Position numbers and translations under genes: made by a program. DNA of 64,000 nt from Bettongia penicillata ogilbyi. Taxonomy: Eukaryota; Chordata; Mammalia; Diprotodontia; Potoroidae. Shown piece after piece: positions 21,743-32,225 of the stretch. How positions within the stretch are numbered: the stretch's first letter is position 1; each line of letters opens with the position of its first letter. Under the pieces are notes generated by a model. That model made no database searches, had not been told where the DNA came from, and saw nothing but the letters and a program-made list of their open reading frames with translations. The stretch is taken from the NCBI GenBank assembly GCA_023548195.1, contig JAJHZJ010000400.1:248001-312000 (forward strand), in the 5' to 3' direction.

Positions 21743-22828
21743 TTATGATTCTCTTGATACCTGCATTTGAAGATCGAATTGTCTATTAAGTTCTGGCATT
21801 TTGGTCAGGAAACTCTGGAAATCCCTTACTTCGTTGAATGACTTTCTCCTTGCCTGAAATGTTATGCTGAACTTTGCTGGGTAGTTGATCCTTGGTTGCA
21901 GTCCCAGCTCCTTTGCCTTACAAAATATTGGGTTCCAATTCTTTCGATCTTTTAATGTAGAAGCTGCAAGGTCCTGTGTAATCCTGATTGTATCTCCTTG
22001 ATATTTAAATTGTTTCTTTCTGGCTGCTTGTAATATTTTCTCCTTCACTTGATAGCTCTGGAATTTGGCAACTATATTTCTTGGGGTTTTGAGTTTGGGA
22101 TCCCTTTCAGGAGGGGAATGGTGGATTCTTTCGATGACTATTTTGCCTTCTGAATCTAGTACTTCTGAGCAGTTTTCCTTGATGATTTCCTGGAAGATAT
22201 TGTCCAGGCTCTTTTCTCCATCCTGGGTTTCTGGCAGGCCAATAATTCTTAAGTTTTCTCTTCTGGATCTATTTTCCAGGTCAGTTGTTTTTCCAATTAG
22301 ATATTTTACATTTTCTTCTATCTTTTCATTCTTTAGATTTTGTTTGACTGATTCTTCCTGTCTCATTGAGTCGTTAGTTTCTACTTGCCCAATTCTAATC
22401 TTCATCAAATTGTTTTCTTCTGTTAACTTTTGTATCTCTTTTTCCATCTGCCCAATTTTTCCATTTAAGAAGCTATTTTCTCCAGTTAATTTTTGTACTT
22501 CCTTTTCCATTTGGCCTTTCAGGAATTTATTTTCTCCAGTTAATTTTTGAACTTCTTTTTCCATTTGTTCAATTTTCCTTTTCAAGGAGATGTACTCATC
22601 AGTGAATTCTTTCTTAATAATTTTAAAATCATTGGCCAGTTTATCTTCTATTTCCTTCTTCAGCTGTTCCAGGAGAGCTGCTTGTACTTGCAAGTAGTTC
22701 ATAGTCCCTTCTGAAGTCTCAGATGGAAGTACAGTCTCAGCTGTGACCTCTTTGGGGTTTGTGTTTTGGTCCTTATCCCCATAGAAAGATTCTATGGTTC
22801 TTTTGGCCCTCTTCTTTTTCCTGTTCAT
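21743..22828 (-). CDS. L1 ORF1 protein (L1-B), intact 361-residue frame
   Basis: ORF1p is the L1 RNA-binding protein: it trimerises through a coiled coil, coats L1 RNA in cytoplasmic particles and acts as a nucleic-acid chaperone in retrotransposition. The frame is uninterrupted from MNRKKKRAKRTIESFYGDKD to a stop at 21743. Residues 1-40 are basic then acidic and likely disordered. About 50-175 form a coiled coil with repeated blocks of the type QMEKEVQKLTGEN, one nearly repeated twice in tandem (extra heptads). About 185-270 hold the RRM-like domain (TDLENRSRRENLRIIGLPE). The C-terminal domain follows with SPPERDPKLKTPRNIVAKF, ARKKQFKYQGDTIRITQDLA and LNYPAKF-like positions. Start chosen because it matches L1-A and HAL1 ORF1 starts. 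Whether it is expressed cannot be seen. Confidence 0.88.
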   Translation of the reverse strand: MNRKKKRAKRTIESFYGDKDQNTNPKEVTAETVLPSETSEGTMNYLQVQAALLEQLKKEIEDKLANDFKIIKKEFTDEYISLKRKIEQMEKEVQKLTGENKFLKGQMEKEVQKLTGENSFLNGKIGQMEKEIQKLTEENNLMKIRIGQVETNDSMRQEESVKQNLKNEKIEENVKYLIGKTTDLENRSRRENLRIIGLPETQDGEKSLDNIFQEIIKENCSEVLDSEGKIVIERIHHSPPERDPKLKTPRNIVAKFQSYQVKEKILQAARKKQFKYQGDTIRITQDLAASTLKDRKNWNPIFCKAKELGLQPRINYPAKFSITFQARRKSFNEVRDFQSFLTKMPELNRQFDLQMQVSRES

Positions 22829-23394
22829 GGTTTTGATTGAGTGTTGTGGCTTCTGGTTCCTTCAGTCAGAAGCTAGAGAACTTTTTGCTGAGCTGATGTG
22901 TGAAAAAGCTAAAAGCAGGTTTTTGTTTGGTGTTTCCCTGATCAGCCCTCGGTTTAGCTTGTTAAGTGTGGGGGAGGGGTGGTCTGGTCCCAGGAGATCT
23001 CAGCTGAATTGAGGCAAAGGCAAGCTCAGGAGCTGGTAATCCCAACTGCCCTATCGTCTTTCTGATTCCCCTGGACAGCTGAGGCACGCCTAGATGCTAA
23101 TGCGTGTCCCCACCCCCCCTGGGGCTCCTCTCCTGGCGGTGAGGCTTGCCTGGGTCCTAGTGCAAATTTTCTCTGCCCTGGGTCCTCTGTCCTTCAGGTT
23201 TGCCTCTGCCACCGTATGAGGAATCCCCCTTAGCTATTTTCCTCGTCTCAGGTGTTATGAGACTATTGGTCTCCTTCTTCTAATTCTACAGATCTGGGGT
23301 TTTTCTGGGGAGATATTTTATGGTTCTTTCACGGTCATCAAGGGGGAAGGAGAGAGCATTTACTGATCACTCCTCCATCCTGGCTCCCAGAAGT
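22829..23394 (-). promoter_or_regulatory. L1-B inner 5' UTR module
   Basis: About 565 bp homologous to the 5' UTR of L1-A (1741-2409), including CTCCATCCTGGCTCCCAGAAG (plus strand 23374-23394), which is where L1-A ends. The YY1-like core is mutated to CCATCCTGG in this copy. In L1-A this is the true 5' end; here more element sequence lies upstream. Confidence 0.75.
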
Positions 23395-23405
23395 TCAAGT
23401 AGGTG

Positions 23406-23412
23406 ACTTACC
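23406..23412 (-). promoter_or_regulatory. Splice-donor-like GGTAAGT in the outer module
   Basis: In element sense the end of the outer module reads TTTGGTAAGTCACC; G|GTAAGT is the optimal vertebrate 5' splice site. No transcript evidence is available. Confidence 0.35.
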
Positions 23413-23790
23413 AAAGTTTGAACTTCGGGCTGAGGGTCTCAGGAGCTGCTGCGCTGATATCCGGCGCTCCGCGGCTCTCACTGACTCGGTTTGGCTTGTC
23501 TCCCGCCCAGGGTGTCGCTCCTGTGGTTCCGCCCGCCACTCAGGTTTCTCGGATCTCTTCTGCTCCGCTGCACTGGCGGTGCTGCGCTGGCCACGCTGCG
23601 CTGTGCGCTGTGGGTTCACCCCCGCGGAACAGATCCTTCCCGTGGACCTTCCAGTCCCACCTGAGCTCCGAATCCATCACCGTCTGTCTCCCACTCGATT
23701 CCGCACCTCCAAAATTTGGTCAGATTCTCCTTTCAGAGGTACCTGGAGGAGTTTGTCCGAGAGCTTAGGTGAGTCGCTGCTCTCACTCCT

Positions 23791-23799
23791 CCATCTTGG
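23791..23799 (-). promoter_or_regulatory. YY1-like site at L1-B outer 5' end
   Basis: CCATCTTGG on the plus strand, about 20 bases inside the outer 5' end of L1-B, intact unlike the inner copy. Confidence 0.5.
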
Positions 23800-23817
23800 C
23801 TCCGCCCCCCACAAGTC

Positions 23818-23831
23818 TCAATGCCAATTCT
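23818..23831. repeat. Target-site duplication of L1-B, right
   Basis: TCAATGCCAATTCT; one mismatch to 16970-16983, at a site that is CG in the left copy, so CpG change is a plausible cause. Confidence 0.75.
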
Positions 23832-24189
23832 GAGAAGAGAAATTTTCAGGATCATTCCCTTACTTAGCTTTTTGCTCTGACTGAAATATATTTACCTGGG
23901 AATGATGGGAGCACCTTTAGAATTTATAGCATTTTACTTACATGGGATAAAGATTGTGAATAAATACTTAGGAAAGTAAATACTTGTATTCTGAGAGTTC
24001 TGGGCCTGGCTTTCAATAGCTGATTTTGATATAGACATGACTGAAGTACTGTCGTTATGAAGAGGCTTTCTGATCTTCACACCATAGTAGTCTAGAGCTG
24101 AGATTGTTGGCAGATAAACCTAAGAGATGAAACCCAGAATGTACTAAAAGAAAATTCTTTTCAGGATGTCACAGAAGAAGCACATATTC
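23832..24189. other. No recognised feature
   Basis: Unique-looking flank of L1-B. Confidence 0.4.
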
Positions 24190-24400
24190 ATGCTACTATT
24201 TTTCAGGCACTGAACTAAGTGATATAAAGAAAGGCCAAAACAAAACCAAAAACGTTCCTGCTCTTGGAGTGCAGTCTAATGGGAAGATCATTAGACTGTC
24301 AGATACCTTAAAAATATAACAGTGACACACCAAGTCAAGAGTAGAGAGAACCCAAGAATAGAAGAAATTCTTGCCAATGAAGGAGCAACACTGCCATTCT
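24190..24400 (+). mobile_element. Ancient L2/MIR-type repeat fragment
   Basis: The order CAGGCACTGAACTAAGTGAT, AAAGAAAGGCCAAAAC, CTGCTCTTGGAGTGCAGTCT and AATGGGAAGA follows an ancient mammalian repeat containing ...GGCACTGTGCTAAG... and ...GGAGCTCACAGTCTAATGGG.... Confidence 0.4.
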
Positions 24401-24479
24401 AGCTGACACCATGCTCAGGATATAGACCAAAAGTCTTAGAAGCATAAGACTTCTCTCCATAACCAAGTCAAATCCAGAT

Positions 24480-24484
24480 GTATA

Positions 24485-24546
<62 letters not shown>

Positions 24547-24556
24547 TATACATCCT
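24480..24556. repeat. (AT)n palindromic microsatellite
   Basis: About 60 bases of AT units flanked by GTATATGATAT on the left and ATATCATATAC on the right, so the whole block is one perfect-looking inverted repeat able to extrude a cruciform. Confidence 0.95.
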
Positions 24557-25529
24557 TTCTGAGTTCCCCATGAAACTCAGTGATAATGTGTTTATCCAGG
24601 GAGAAATGTCATATGTTTATGAGGGAAGAAGGAGATATTTAAATATTACTATGAGGGTAGAGCCAAGAAAATAGAGTAAAGTCAAGTAATTGCCTTAATT
24701 CTCCCAAATTCTCCTCCAAACAACATTAAAATTACACCACAAAATGAATTCTGGGGTAGTAGAACCAAGAAAAAAGACTGTGAAATATTCTTCCACCATG
24801 AGAAAATCCAAATTAACAAGAAAAATCTGTTTCACTGGGGTAAAAATAAAGCAGAGTCCAGCACAGATTGGACCTGGCAAGCCAGTAGCAGGCCTTGGGG
24901 TCATGTGGATCAGTACCTATGGCTTCCAGAGTTCTCAAGGAAAAGACTCCAAGGGAGTCAGGCAACTGGACAGAAATTGCAAGACACCATTTCCTGGTCC
25001 TAGTCCTGAAGCAGGACTGTTGCATTGTGTATGCACAGTTCTGAGTTGTAGTCTAAAGGCTAGGAGGAAAAATATCAAGAGCAGGGACCTGGTCACAGTT
25101 AAGGGTAGAAAAGAATACATGTGGTAAGTCACAGACCATAGCATAGGGCAGGAGAGCAAGGATAAGACCTCTACTTAGATAATACCAACTAGAAAGAACT
25201 GAAAACTTACATACACCCAGAATTAACTCTTAAAACAACAGCGCAAAAAGCTAAAGATTGGAACAATGCCCCCTCCACCCTGTAGCAGAGTCCAACTTTA
25301 ACAAAAAGTTTAGTCAAGAAGTAGTTTGGAAAAATGAGCCAGCACCAACAACAAGAATGATGGCAACAACAACAGCATAGAGAAAGTTACTATAGGGCCA
25401 GGGAAAATTAAAAACAAAAATAAAAAAAATCTCAGAATAGCAATGTAAAAACAGTTACACGCAAAGCCTCAAAGAAAAATGTGAATTTGGTCTCAAGGCA
25501 CTTACCTACTCCTTCCTCTTATGACCCTG

Positions 25530-26450
25530 GAAAGAATTCCTGGAAGATCTCAAAAAGGATAATAAAAATTAAGTAAGAGAGGTAGAGGGAAATTTGGGAA
25601 GAGAAATGAGTCATGCAAGAAAATCATGAAAAAAGAATTAATAGTTGATAGAGGAGGTAAAACCAGATGCTAAATAAAATAACATCTTAAAACAGGTAAT
25701 ATGTCAAATAGTAGAAGAGATATAAAAGTCCACTGAACAAAACTCCTTAAACACAGAATTGGCCAAATGTAAAAGAAAGAAAAAAAAATTACTGAAGAAA
25801 ACAATTCCTTAAAAATTAGAATTGGGCAAATTGAAGTTAATGATTTCATAAAACATCAACAAACAATAAAACAAAATTAAAATATTGAAAAATAGGGGAC
25901 AAAAAAACAACTTGGGAAATATCTCATTGAAAAAACAATTGACCTAGAAAATAGATCAAAGGGAAATCATTAAAGAATTATTGAACTATCTGAAAGTCAT
26001 AATCAAAACAAGAGCCTGCACATCATTATTCAAAAAAAAAATCGAGGAAAACTGCCCAAATATCTTAAAACAAGAGGGTAAAATAGGAATTGAAACAACC
26101 CAATGATCACTTTGTGGAACAGATCCTAAAATAAAACAGCTCCCAGGAATCATTTAACCAAATTCCATAGCTCCTGGGTCAAGGAGAAAATATCCTAAAC
26201 AGTCAGAAACAAACAATCTGTGTATCATGGGGCCACGGTCAGGATAATACAAGATTTTGCAACTTCCATGTTCAAGGATCAGAGGCCTTGGAATAATATC
26301 CTGGAGGGCAAAGTAGCTAGTATTACAACCAAGAATCACCCACTCAGCAACACTGATTATAATCCTTCATGGAAAAAAAATATGGATATTTAATTAAATG
26401 GAGGATTTTCAAGCATTCCTAATTAAAAAAAAAAAGAACTGAATAGAAAA
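25530..26450 (+). pseudogene. L1 ORF1 remnant (L1-C)
   Basis: Recognised by the coiled-coil nucleotide pattern (GAGGTAGAGGGAAATTTGGG, AGAAATGAGTCATGCAAGAA), the block TTGACCTAGAAAATAGATCA (the TDLENRS segment), and GAGCCTGCACATCATTATTC matching the L1-B IIFQEI region. Many frameshifts and stops; no usable frame. Confidence 0.65.
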
Positions 26451-27029
26451 TTTGACTTAAGAGAAGCAAATAAATATAAACTGGAAAAAGAAATCATAAG
26501 GGAGTCAATAAGATAAAACTATTTACAGTCCTATGTGGGAAGATGCTACTTGTAACTTCTAAGAACTTTATCATTTTTAGGAAAATTACAAAGAGTGTGT
26601 ATAGGCAGAATGCATGAGTGTTAGTTGACTATGATGAGAAGGTATCCAAAAAAATAAAATTAAGTTATGAGAAAGAAGAATACACTGAGAGAAGGAGGAA
26701 GGAAAAGGTAGAATCAGGTAAACTTTTTTCCCATAAAAGAGACACAAAAAAGCATTTATAATAGAAGAGAAAGTGGAAAAGTAATAGACAATGCTCAAAC
26801 CTTACTCTTACTGGAATTGGCTGTAAAGGGAATAAAATATACAGTCAATAGGGTATAGAAATCTGTTTTATCCTACGGGGAAGCAAGAGGGGGGAGCACT
26901 AAGAGAAGGAAGAGCCTGGTAAAAGGGATGGCACATTGGGGGAGGGAGTAGTTAGAAGCAAAACACTTTTGAGGAGGGACAAGGTGAAAGGAGAGAGAGA
27001 GAAAGATACCTGAGAAGGAAATATAGGAT

Positions 27030-27725
27030 GGAGGGAAACATACAGTTGGTAAATATAACAGCAAATGGAAATGGGATGAACTCACACGTAAAATGAAAGC
27101 AGATAGGAGAATGGATTAAAAACCGGGATCCTACAATATGTTGCTTACAATAAATACTTTTTTAGCAGGTGGACATACACAGAGTAAAGGTAAGGGTCTG
27201 GAAAAGAATCTATTGTGCTACATTTTAAGTTAAAAGAAAAAGGCAGAAGTAGCAGTCGTGATCTCAGACAAAACAAATGCAAAAACAGATCTTACTAAAA
27301 TAATAAGCAGAGAGACCAAAAAAGACATGATAAAAAACAAAGTATTTCAATACTAAACATGTATGACCAAATGGTTTAGGATCCAAATTCTGAAAGGAAA
27401 ATGTAAATGAGTTACAGGAGAAAATAGATAGTAAAACTATGCCACTGAAGAATCTGAAATTTCCTTTCTCAGAACAAGATAAATGTAAACAAGAAGTAAA
27501 CAAGGAAGAAGTTAAGGAAATAATTAGAACTTTAGAAAAGATAGATCTCTGGAGAAAATTGAAAGAGAATAATAAACAATATACTTTTTTCTCAGTGGTA
27601 CATGACAGCTACATAAAAATTGATTTTGTATTAGGTAATAAAAACCTCATAATCAGATACAGAAAATGCAAGTATTAAATATAACAACCTTCATAGATCA
27701 TAATGTAATAAAATTATATTCAATT
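27030..27725 (+). pseudogene. L1 ORF2 endonuclease-domain remnant (L1-C)
   Basis: Homologous to the L1-B endonuclease. From about 27050, AACAGCAAATGGAAATGGGA corresponds to the N-terminal Asn motif; the QETH site falls in a degraded segment near 27140. The frame 27439-27678 reads EVKEIIRTLEKIDLWRKL and FFSVVHDSYIKIDFVLGNK, matching L1-B residues before the SDH motif, and CATAGATCATAATGTAATAA at 27694 is the decayed SDHNAI site. The remainder of ORF2 is absent. Confidence 0.7.
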
Positions 27726-27730
27726 GTTAC

Positions 27731-28349
27731 ATATATTACTATGCTATTTCATGAAATATTTTTGTTTTGAACTACTTGTATCTTTTGAATAGTAAAAGTG
27801 ATCATTTCAGGGGAAACTTAGAAAATGTGACTTAGAGTGGATACAAAGCCACGGAGCGCTTTGAATGTGAGATACCGTTATGACTTTCTCACCTATGAGA
27901 AGGCATCACCAAGGACTAAAGTGTTATTAACTGTACTTGATCCCTAATGATAGGCATCTTTTTTTTAAAGATAATGCTAAGTGATAGGAGGCACTTATTT
28001 GCTCTGAGCAAAAAGAAGTTTTTTTGGCAACTTCAGAATTACTTCTAGTTCTTCTATCTTGGGGAAAGCAAAAATAAAAATCTAAATCCCTTTAGCAATG
28101 ATAGCACAATCGTCTTCACTAGATCTCCTAAGTTTGATTTGTAGTACATCCACACATTCTAAATCCAGAAGATATTGACCATAGACAAGAAGATTCTCAT
28201 TATGAAAGATCATTGGTCTCTCCACCCTTTCACATTTTTGGAGGGAAATATCTGCTTTTGCTGTTTTTACTTCATCACCCACTTATATTTCAGAGCTTTG
28301 CAATAGAGCCTTGCAATCCAGCCCTATCACTTGACTGACATTCTTCTCA
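27731..28349. other. No recognised feature
   Basis: Nothing identified. Confidence 0.4.
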
Positions 28350-28440
28350 GAATCAAAGAACTGGAAGTGGTAAGGAACTATAAGTCCATCTAGTTCAACT
28401 TCTTCCTTTCTCATTAGGAAATTGTTATTGCAAGCTTGTA
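28350..28440. mobile_element. Old MIR/THER-type SINE fragment
   Basis: GAACTGGAAGTGGTAAGGAA then AAGTCCATCTAGTTCAACTT resembles the same SINE as at 15412. Confidence 0.4.
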
Positions 28441-29764
28441 CATCTGTATATTTTGGTTCCAAATTTTGGTGCCAAATTGATCAAATCTAAGATCCCATGT
28501 ACAATAAACACTCTTCAGATACTTGGAGACATTGTTATTCTCTCCCTTCTATTCTCCTATGAATTCTCTGTCGTTTACCTGATGAAGGAAGGTAAATCGC
28601 AGGTCTAGACACTATACATGTCTTAATGCCTTAGATTATATTAACTTTTTGCCTTCTGTATCACACTAGTGATATACTAAAATATTGAACTTTGAGATTA
28701 GTAAAAAAAAAACTTTAATATTTCTCAGAAAAAGCATCTGGTTGCTTATTTCCCATATATTTGAAGTTAATATAAAATAAATCCAAGAATAAACTTCATT
28801 TTTATTTTTCCACTAAACTTTATCCTATTGGATTCCACATATTCTTTTGTAGTCTTTCATTTGAAAAAAAATCCTGACTTGAAAGGATCCCTCTCAAAGG
28901 ATTGGGGCTTTACATAGTGATCTGTTTCAAATGATGTCCATAACTCTTCAGCAGCTAAATCTAATGGCCAATCTTTTATTTTCTATCTAAATTCTTTAAT
29001 TCTTATGACCACCTCTTTGTCCTGGTTATTCTATCTTCTGTTAGCATCACTCATGTTACTTGCAAACTGTCAAGGCACTCTTTGGTAGAATTATTTGTTA
29101 AACCATCTGCTATCTCTCACCCTACATGTGTAAAGCTCCACCAGGGTGCTTTACTGTGCTATCATCTTTTATTTCTATAATTTCTTTATTGGTAGTGGAT
29201 GTCAATATTTGTCTTTATGTAGATGAAATAAGAGTTTCAGTAGCTTCTCTTTAAAAAAAATACTGTAGTTATTAGCTCTTTAAAAGGCAATGGAATCCTT
29301 AATGACTGGGTGTTTTACTGGCAGTGATAAGTTGGGGGAAAAATTAAACTGTGAAATGATAGAATTTTAAAGTTTCTTTTCTGAAAAAAATTGAAAATTA
29401 ACTCCTGTTCTAAGGGGCAGACATAAAGAAGATTCTTTAAGGAGTCTGTGAAGAAACTGGAGAGTCAAAATTCTTATTCTCGAGAGCTCACTGTGAGAGA
29501 CAAATAATTCATGAGAGAATTGAGTCTAATCCTTAAGTGAATAAATAAGAGTTTTCTTGAATGACTTTGGCTCTAGCATACAAAGTTGAATGATAGAGCC
29601 ACATTCCTGAGGTGAGAAGTCAGGAACAACCATAAGGAGAGTTGAGGGTGATCTTAAAGAAAGCTAAAATATAAATTATTTGTCCTTGTCTCATTAGAAG
29701 TTATTGTATTCAGTTGAATATCCAGTAATTTTAATATTTATTTAAACCTTAAAGATTAAGGAGA
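28441..29764. other. No recognised feature
   Basis: AT-rich; no gene or repeat assigned. Confidence 0.4.
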
Positions 29765-29816
29765 TATATTTGTATGTACACATATATCTGTATATCTATA
29801 TCTATATATCTATATG
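29765..29816. repeat. TATATC/TATA-rich simple repeat
   Basis: Alternating TATATC and TATCTA units. Confidence 0.85.
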
Positions 29817-29985
29817 CACAAAGAGATACAGGGAAGGGGCAGTTGCATACAGGAAAAGAAGCTTTTTGGTGTATTAAATATCTATTTTTAATAACATAGG
29901 GTGAAAAAGATGCTGAAATCTTAGTAATTAATAAAGAAATATTCAAACATGGCCTGGTTTATTTTAAAACTTGGAATGTTGAGAA

Positions 29986-30032
<47 letters not shown>
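29986..30032. repeat. (GT)n / (GTGTAT)n microsatellite
   Basis: Pure GT to about 30013 then GTATGT units. Confidence 0.95.
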
Positions 30033-30033
<1 letters not shown>

Positions 30034-30689
30034 TGAGAATGAATATGATACTGGGCCAAGTAACAAGTTGATGGGTAACCCCTCCAGGGAGGATGCATGT
30101 GTGATTGCTAGATTTCCAAATCATGTTGTGTAGATAATTTTTACATTTGTAGGCAACTATTGTACAGCTCCACAAACACATCCTGTTGGTATTTCAACCA
30201 CAGTATATCCAAAATCGCACATAATCTTCTATACCTGTGGTGTCAAAGTCAAATTGAAATAGAATCCTAATAGCTGTATATTGACTTAGAAAACCATGCA
30301 TTTGCATTGTGTTGTATTGTATCTTTATTTTGTTAAAAATTGATCTGTTCTATTGTTATCTGGTTCAGACAAACCTAGAACTTCTGCAGTCTATAAAAGT
30401 TGGATATTTCTCTTCTACGTAGAACTCACCCCTCCATAAACTTTCTTTTCTCTATTGACAAGACTACCATCCTTTCATCACACTAAGTAACATTGATTTT
30501 ATCATTTATCTCCTCTTCTTAACTCTGCATTCATCACTTCAACATCACTTCAACAATTTTACATGCACAAAATCTCTTCATCTCTCTCCTCTCTACTCAT
30601 ACTTCTACCTTATCACCTCTCTCTCCTGTGATATACTATTCGTGCCCTAAAGAGCACTGTTCTTTGCTTCCATTTCTTCATCTTTACAA
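30033..30689. other. No clear feature
   Basis: The part from about 30420 is C/T-rich and may be upstream L2-related sequence; no assignment is safe. Confidence 0.35.
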
Positions 30690-31225
30690 TTTATCCTCTA
30701 AAGAGCTAGAGTTAGTTTCTTGAGGAAGAGATCTGATATGTCACTTGATTATTCAAGGGCTCTCATTTCTTCATTATTACTTCTCTAATAACATTTAAAT
30801 ATTTTTATGACTTTTCAAGTCCTTAACAATCTTATTTTAGATCACTTTTCTAGTCTATTTTAAACATTTCCCTAACCTCCACTACACTGCAGCCACCACG
30901 ATCCATTCCCTGCCTGATCTTGACTTTCTATCCCCTGGCTACCGGTATTTGCTCAGTTCATTAGCTGGAATAAACTCCCTGTTCACGCCTGCATTTCAAG
31001 TTCTTTGCTTCCTTTTTGGGCACAACTCAAATGTTATCTAATTCATTGTCTTATTTGACCTTTCCATTTATCAATGAATTAATGATTTATTCTTAATTTA
31101 TTTTTCTTAGCATATGCTGTACCTCCCCTATGTAAGTTTCTTGGGGGTAGGAATCATTTTATTGTTGACTTCCTAGTTGGACTAGAGAAATATCTTGCAC
31201 ATAATGGGTACTTAATTTTCACTGA
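30690..31225 (+). mobile_element. L2-family LINE 3' end
   Basis: Landmarks in order: GATCTGATATGTCACTTGAT near 30730, CTCATTTCTTCATTATTACT, CACTACACTGCAGCCACC, GCACAACTCAAATGTTATCT, a GTAAGTTTCTTGGGGGTAGG near 31130, and TTGCACATAATGGGTACTTA at 31194, the classical L2 3' terminal arrangement. No coding part is readable. Confidence 0.6.
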
Positions 31226-31390
31226 ATTGAATTGAAAGAATCAGTAGACCAGAGTTTTAGTTCTATGTTTACAAATTAGTGAGGTTATGTAATCTCTTCA
31301 TTTACCTTTCTTTACTTATAAAACTTGGATAATTATGTTCTCCTTGCTTCATAAGGGTATCTAAGCAATAATGCTATTATCAAGTGTTAA
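31226..31390 (+). mobile_element. Degraded MIR/CORE-SINE
   Basis: GTAGACCAGAGTTTTAGTTC then GAGGTTATGTAATCTCTTCA and ATAAAACTTGGATAATTATG fit SINE order; old. Confidence 0.45.
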
Positions 31391-31454
31391 ATCATTTCTC
31401 AAAGAAAAAAAGAACTAAATATAGATTCACAGCTCATTTACTAGTGATAAGGAC

Positions 31455-32225
31455 TGGAAGGGGGGGTGGGAAGACCCCCTCAAGGACCAGAGTACCATGG
31501 GCAGGCTACCTGGAAGGAATCCGCAGACTCAAGCATTGTTGAGGTCAAGGTAAAGCTTTATTACACTTTTTCAGCAGACAAGAGTTTTTAGGGAACCTGC
31601 AACCTTAGAGGGGTGCAGATAAAGTTTATATAGAATGTTCTATAGTAAAGCATGTGCCAAATATGTTAACTAGATCTTTTGGGGTGTGATTAGGGAGTAG
31701 TTAAGGAATGGTTAGTTCTTAAAGGAACATGCACTTTTGGTATGCTATACTATGGTATGGTATGGTATACTATTCAGGTATTTTGCCCAGAGTTTATTGG
31801 GAAATAGACCAACCCAGGGGCTCCCTGGAGACATGGTTTTAGACCTGAAATGTCACTAACACAACTAACTGTTAGGGCTGGCTCAGAAATACCAGGTTTC
31901 TCTCATCAATGTCTTGCTCGACAAGATAAATGTAAGAGAGTATACATACATCTAAGTCTAGGATACACGTGATTGTTCAACAAGTAGTAAATGCTATTAT
32001 GACCCAGTGCACAGTCAGTTCAGCCAGTGTACAGCTGGTTCAGGTGAGCAAGTTCTACAGGTGCAGTTAGCTGCTGTATCAGGAAGGGAGATAATGGTTC
32101 CTGCTGGGGCAAGCTGTGTCCTTGGGCTGGGGAGAAACTACCTGAGATAGTGTTTTGAGACTAGGGAGAAATGTTATTTTTAAAGAGAAATGTGATTTTA
32201 CAATTGGATCCCAAGCACATGTACC
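31455..32225 (-). mobile_element. Probable solo LTR (ends approximate)
   Basis: On the minus strand there is a TATA-like TATATAAAC (plus 31628-31636), then about 70 bases downstream AATAAAGC (plus 31556-31563), followed by a 100-base GC/T-rich U5-like stretch ending CCTTCCA at 31455. This spacing of TATA box, polyadenylation hexamer and U5 is that of a retroviral LTR. The 5' limit near 32225 and any target-site duplication are not clear, and no internal retroviral sequence flanks it. Confidence 0.45.
31740..31772. repeat. (TATGG)n-like short repeat
   Basis: TATGCTATACTATGGTATGG and further TATGG units inside the probable LTR. Confidence 0.8.

Larger units (their letters stand above)
16984..23817 (-). 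mobile_element. Near full-length L1 LINE (L1-B)
   Basis: A 6.8-kb minus-strand L1 with poly-A (as T at 16984-16992), 3' UTR, ORF2, linker, ORF1 and a two-part 5' UTR, flanked by a 13/14 target-site duplication. ORF1 is open from start to stop. ORF2 has two stops and two frameshifts but otherwise reads well, so the insertion is fairly recent compared with L1-A, C, D, E, G and I. The duplication brackets both 5' modules, implying that they were inserted as one unit. Its 3' end (GGAAATGATTGTAAAACATT before the poly-A) differs from the 3' ends of L1-D/E and HAL1, so it belongs to another L1 subfamily. Confidence 0.9.
23395..23817 (-). promoter_or_regulatory. L1-B outer 5' UTR module, CpG-rich
   Basis: A 423-bp GC- and CpG-rich block found once in this window. 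Its own 5' end reads GGCGGAGCCAAGATGGAGGA in element sense, the same kind of start as the inner module (GGAGCCAGGATGGAGGAGTGA). It ends with a splice-donor-like sequence close to the inner module. It probably acts as an extra or replacement promoter. It lies inside the L1-B target-site duplication. Confidence 0.7.
24652..27730 (+). mobile_element. Old L1 (L1-C): 5' UTR to endonuclease domain
   Basis: Starts at GTAGAGCCAAGAAAATAGAG, a decayed L1 5' end, runs through 5' UTR (to about 25530), ORF1 remnant, purine-rich linker (26480-27030) and the endonuclease domain, and stops matching at about 27730. The reverse transcriptase and 3' end are missing, the opposite of ordinary 5' truncation, so the 3' part was lost later or by an unusual insertion. 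Heavily mutated. Confidence 0.7.

Noticed and set aside
22065..22550. 161-residue plus-strand frame
   Set aside because: Antisense shadow of the intact L1-B ORF1; Ser/Phe/Ile-rich as expected from reversed coiled-coil codons.
23403..23768. 121- and 84-residue plus-strand frames in the CpG-rich block, a possible host first exon
   Set aside because: The block lies inside the L1-B target-site duplication and starts with an L1 5' motif, so it is element 5' UTR; the frames follow from high GC.
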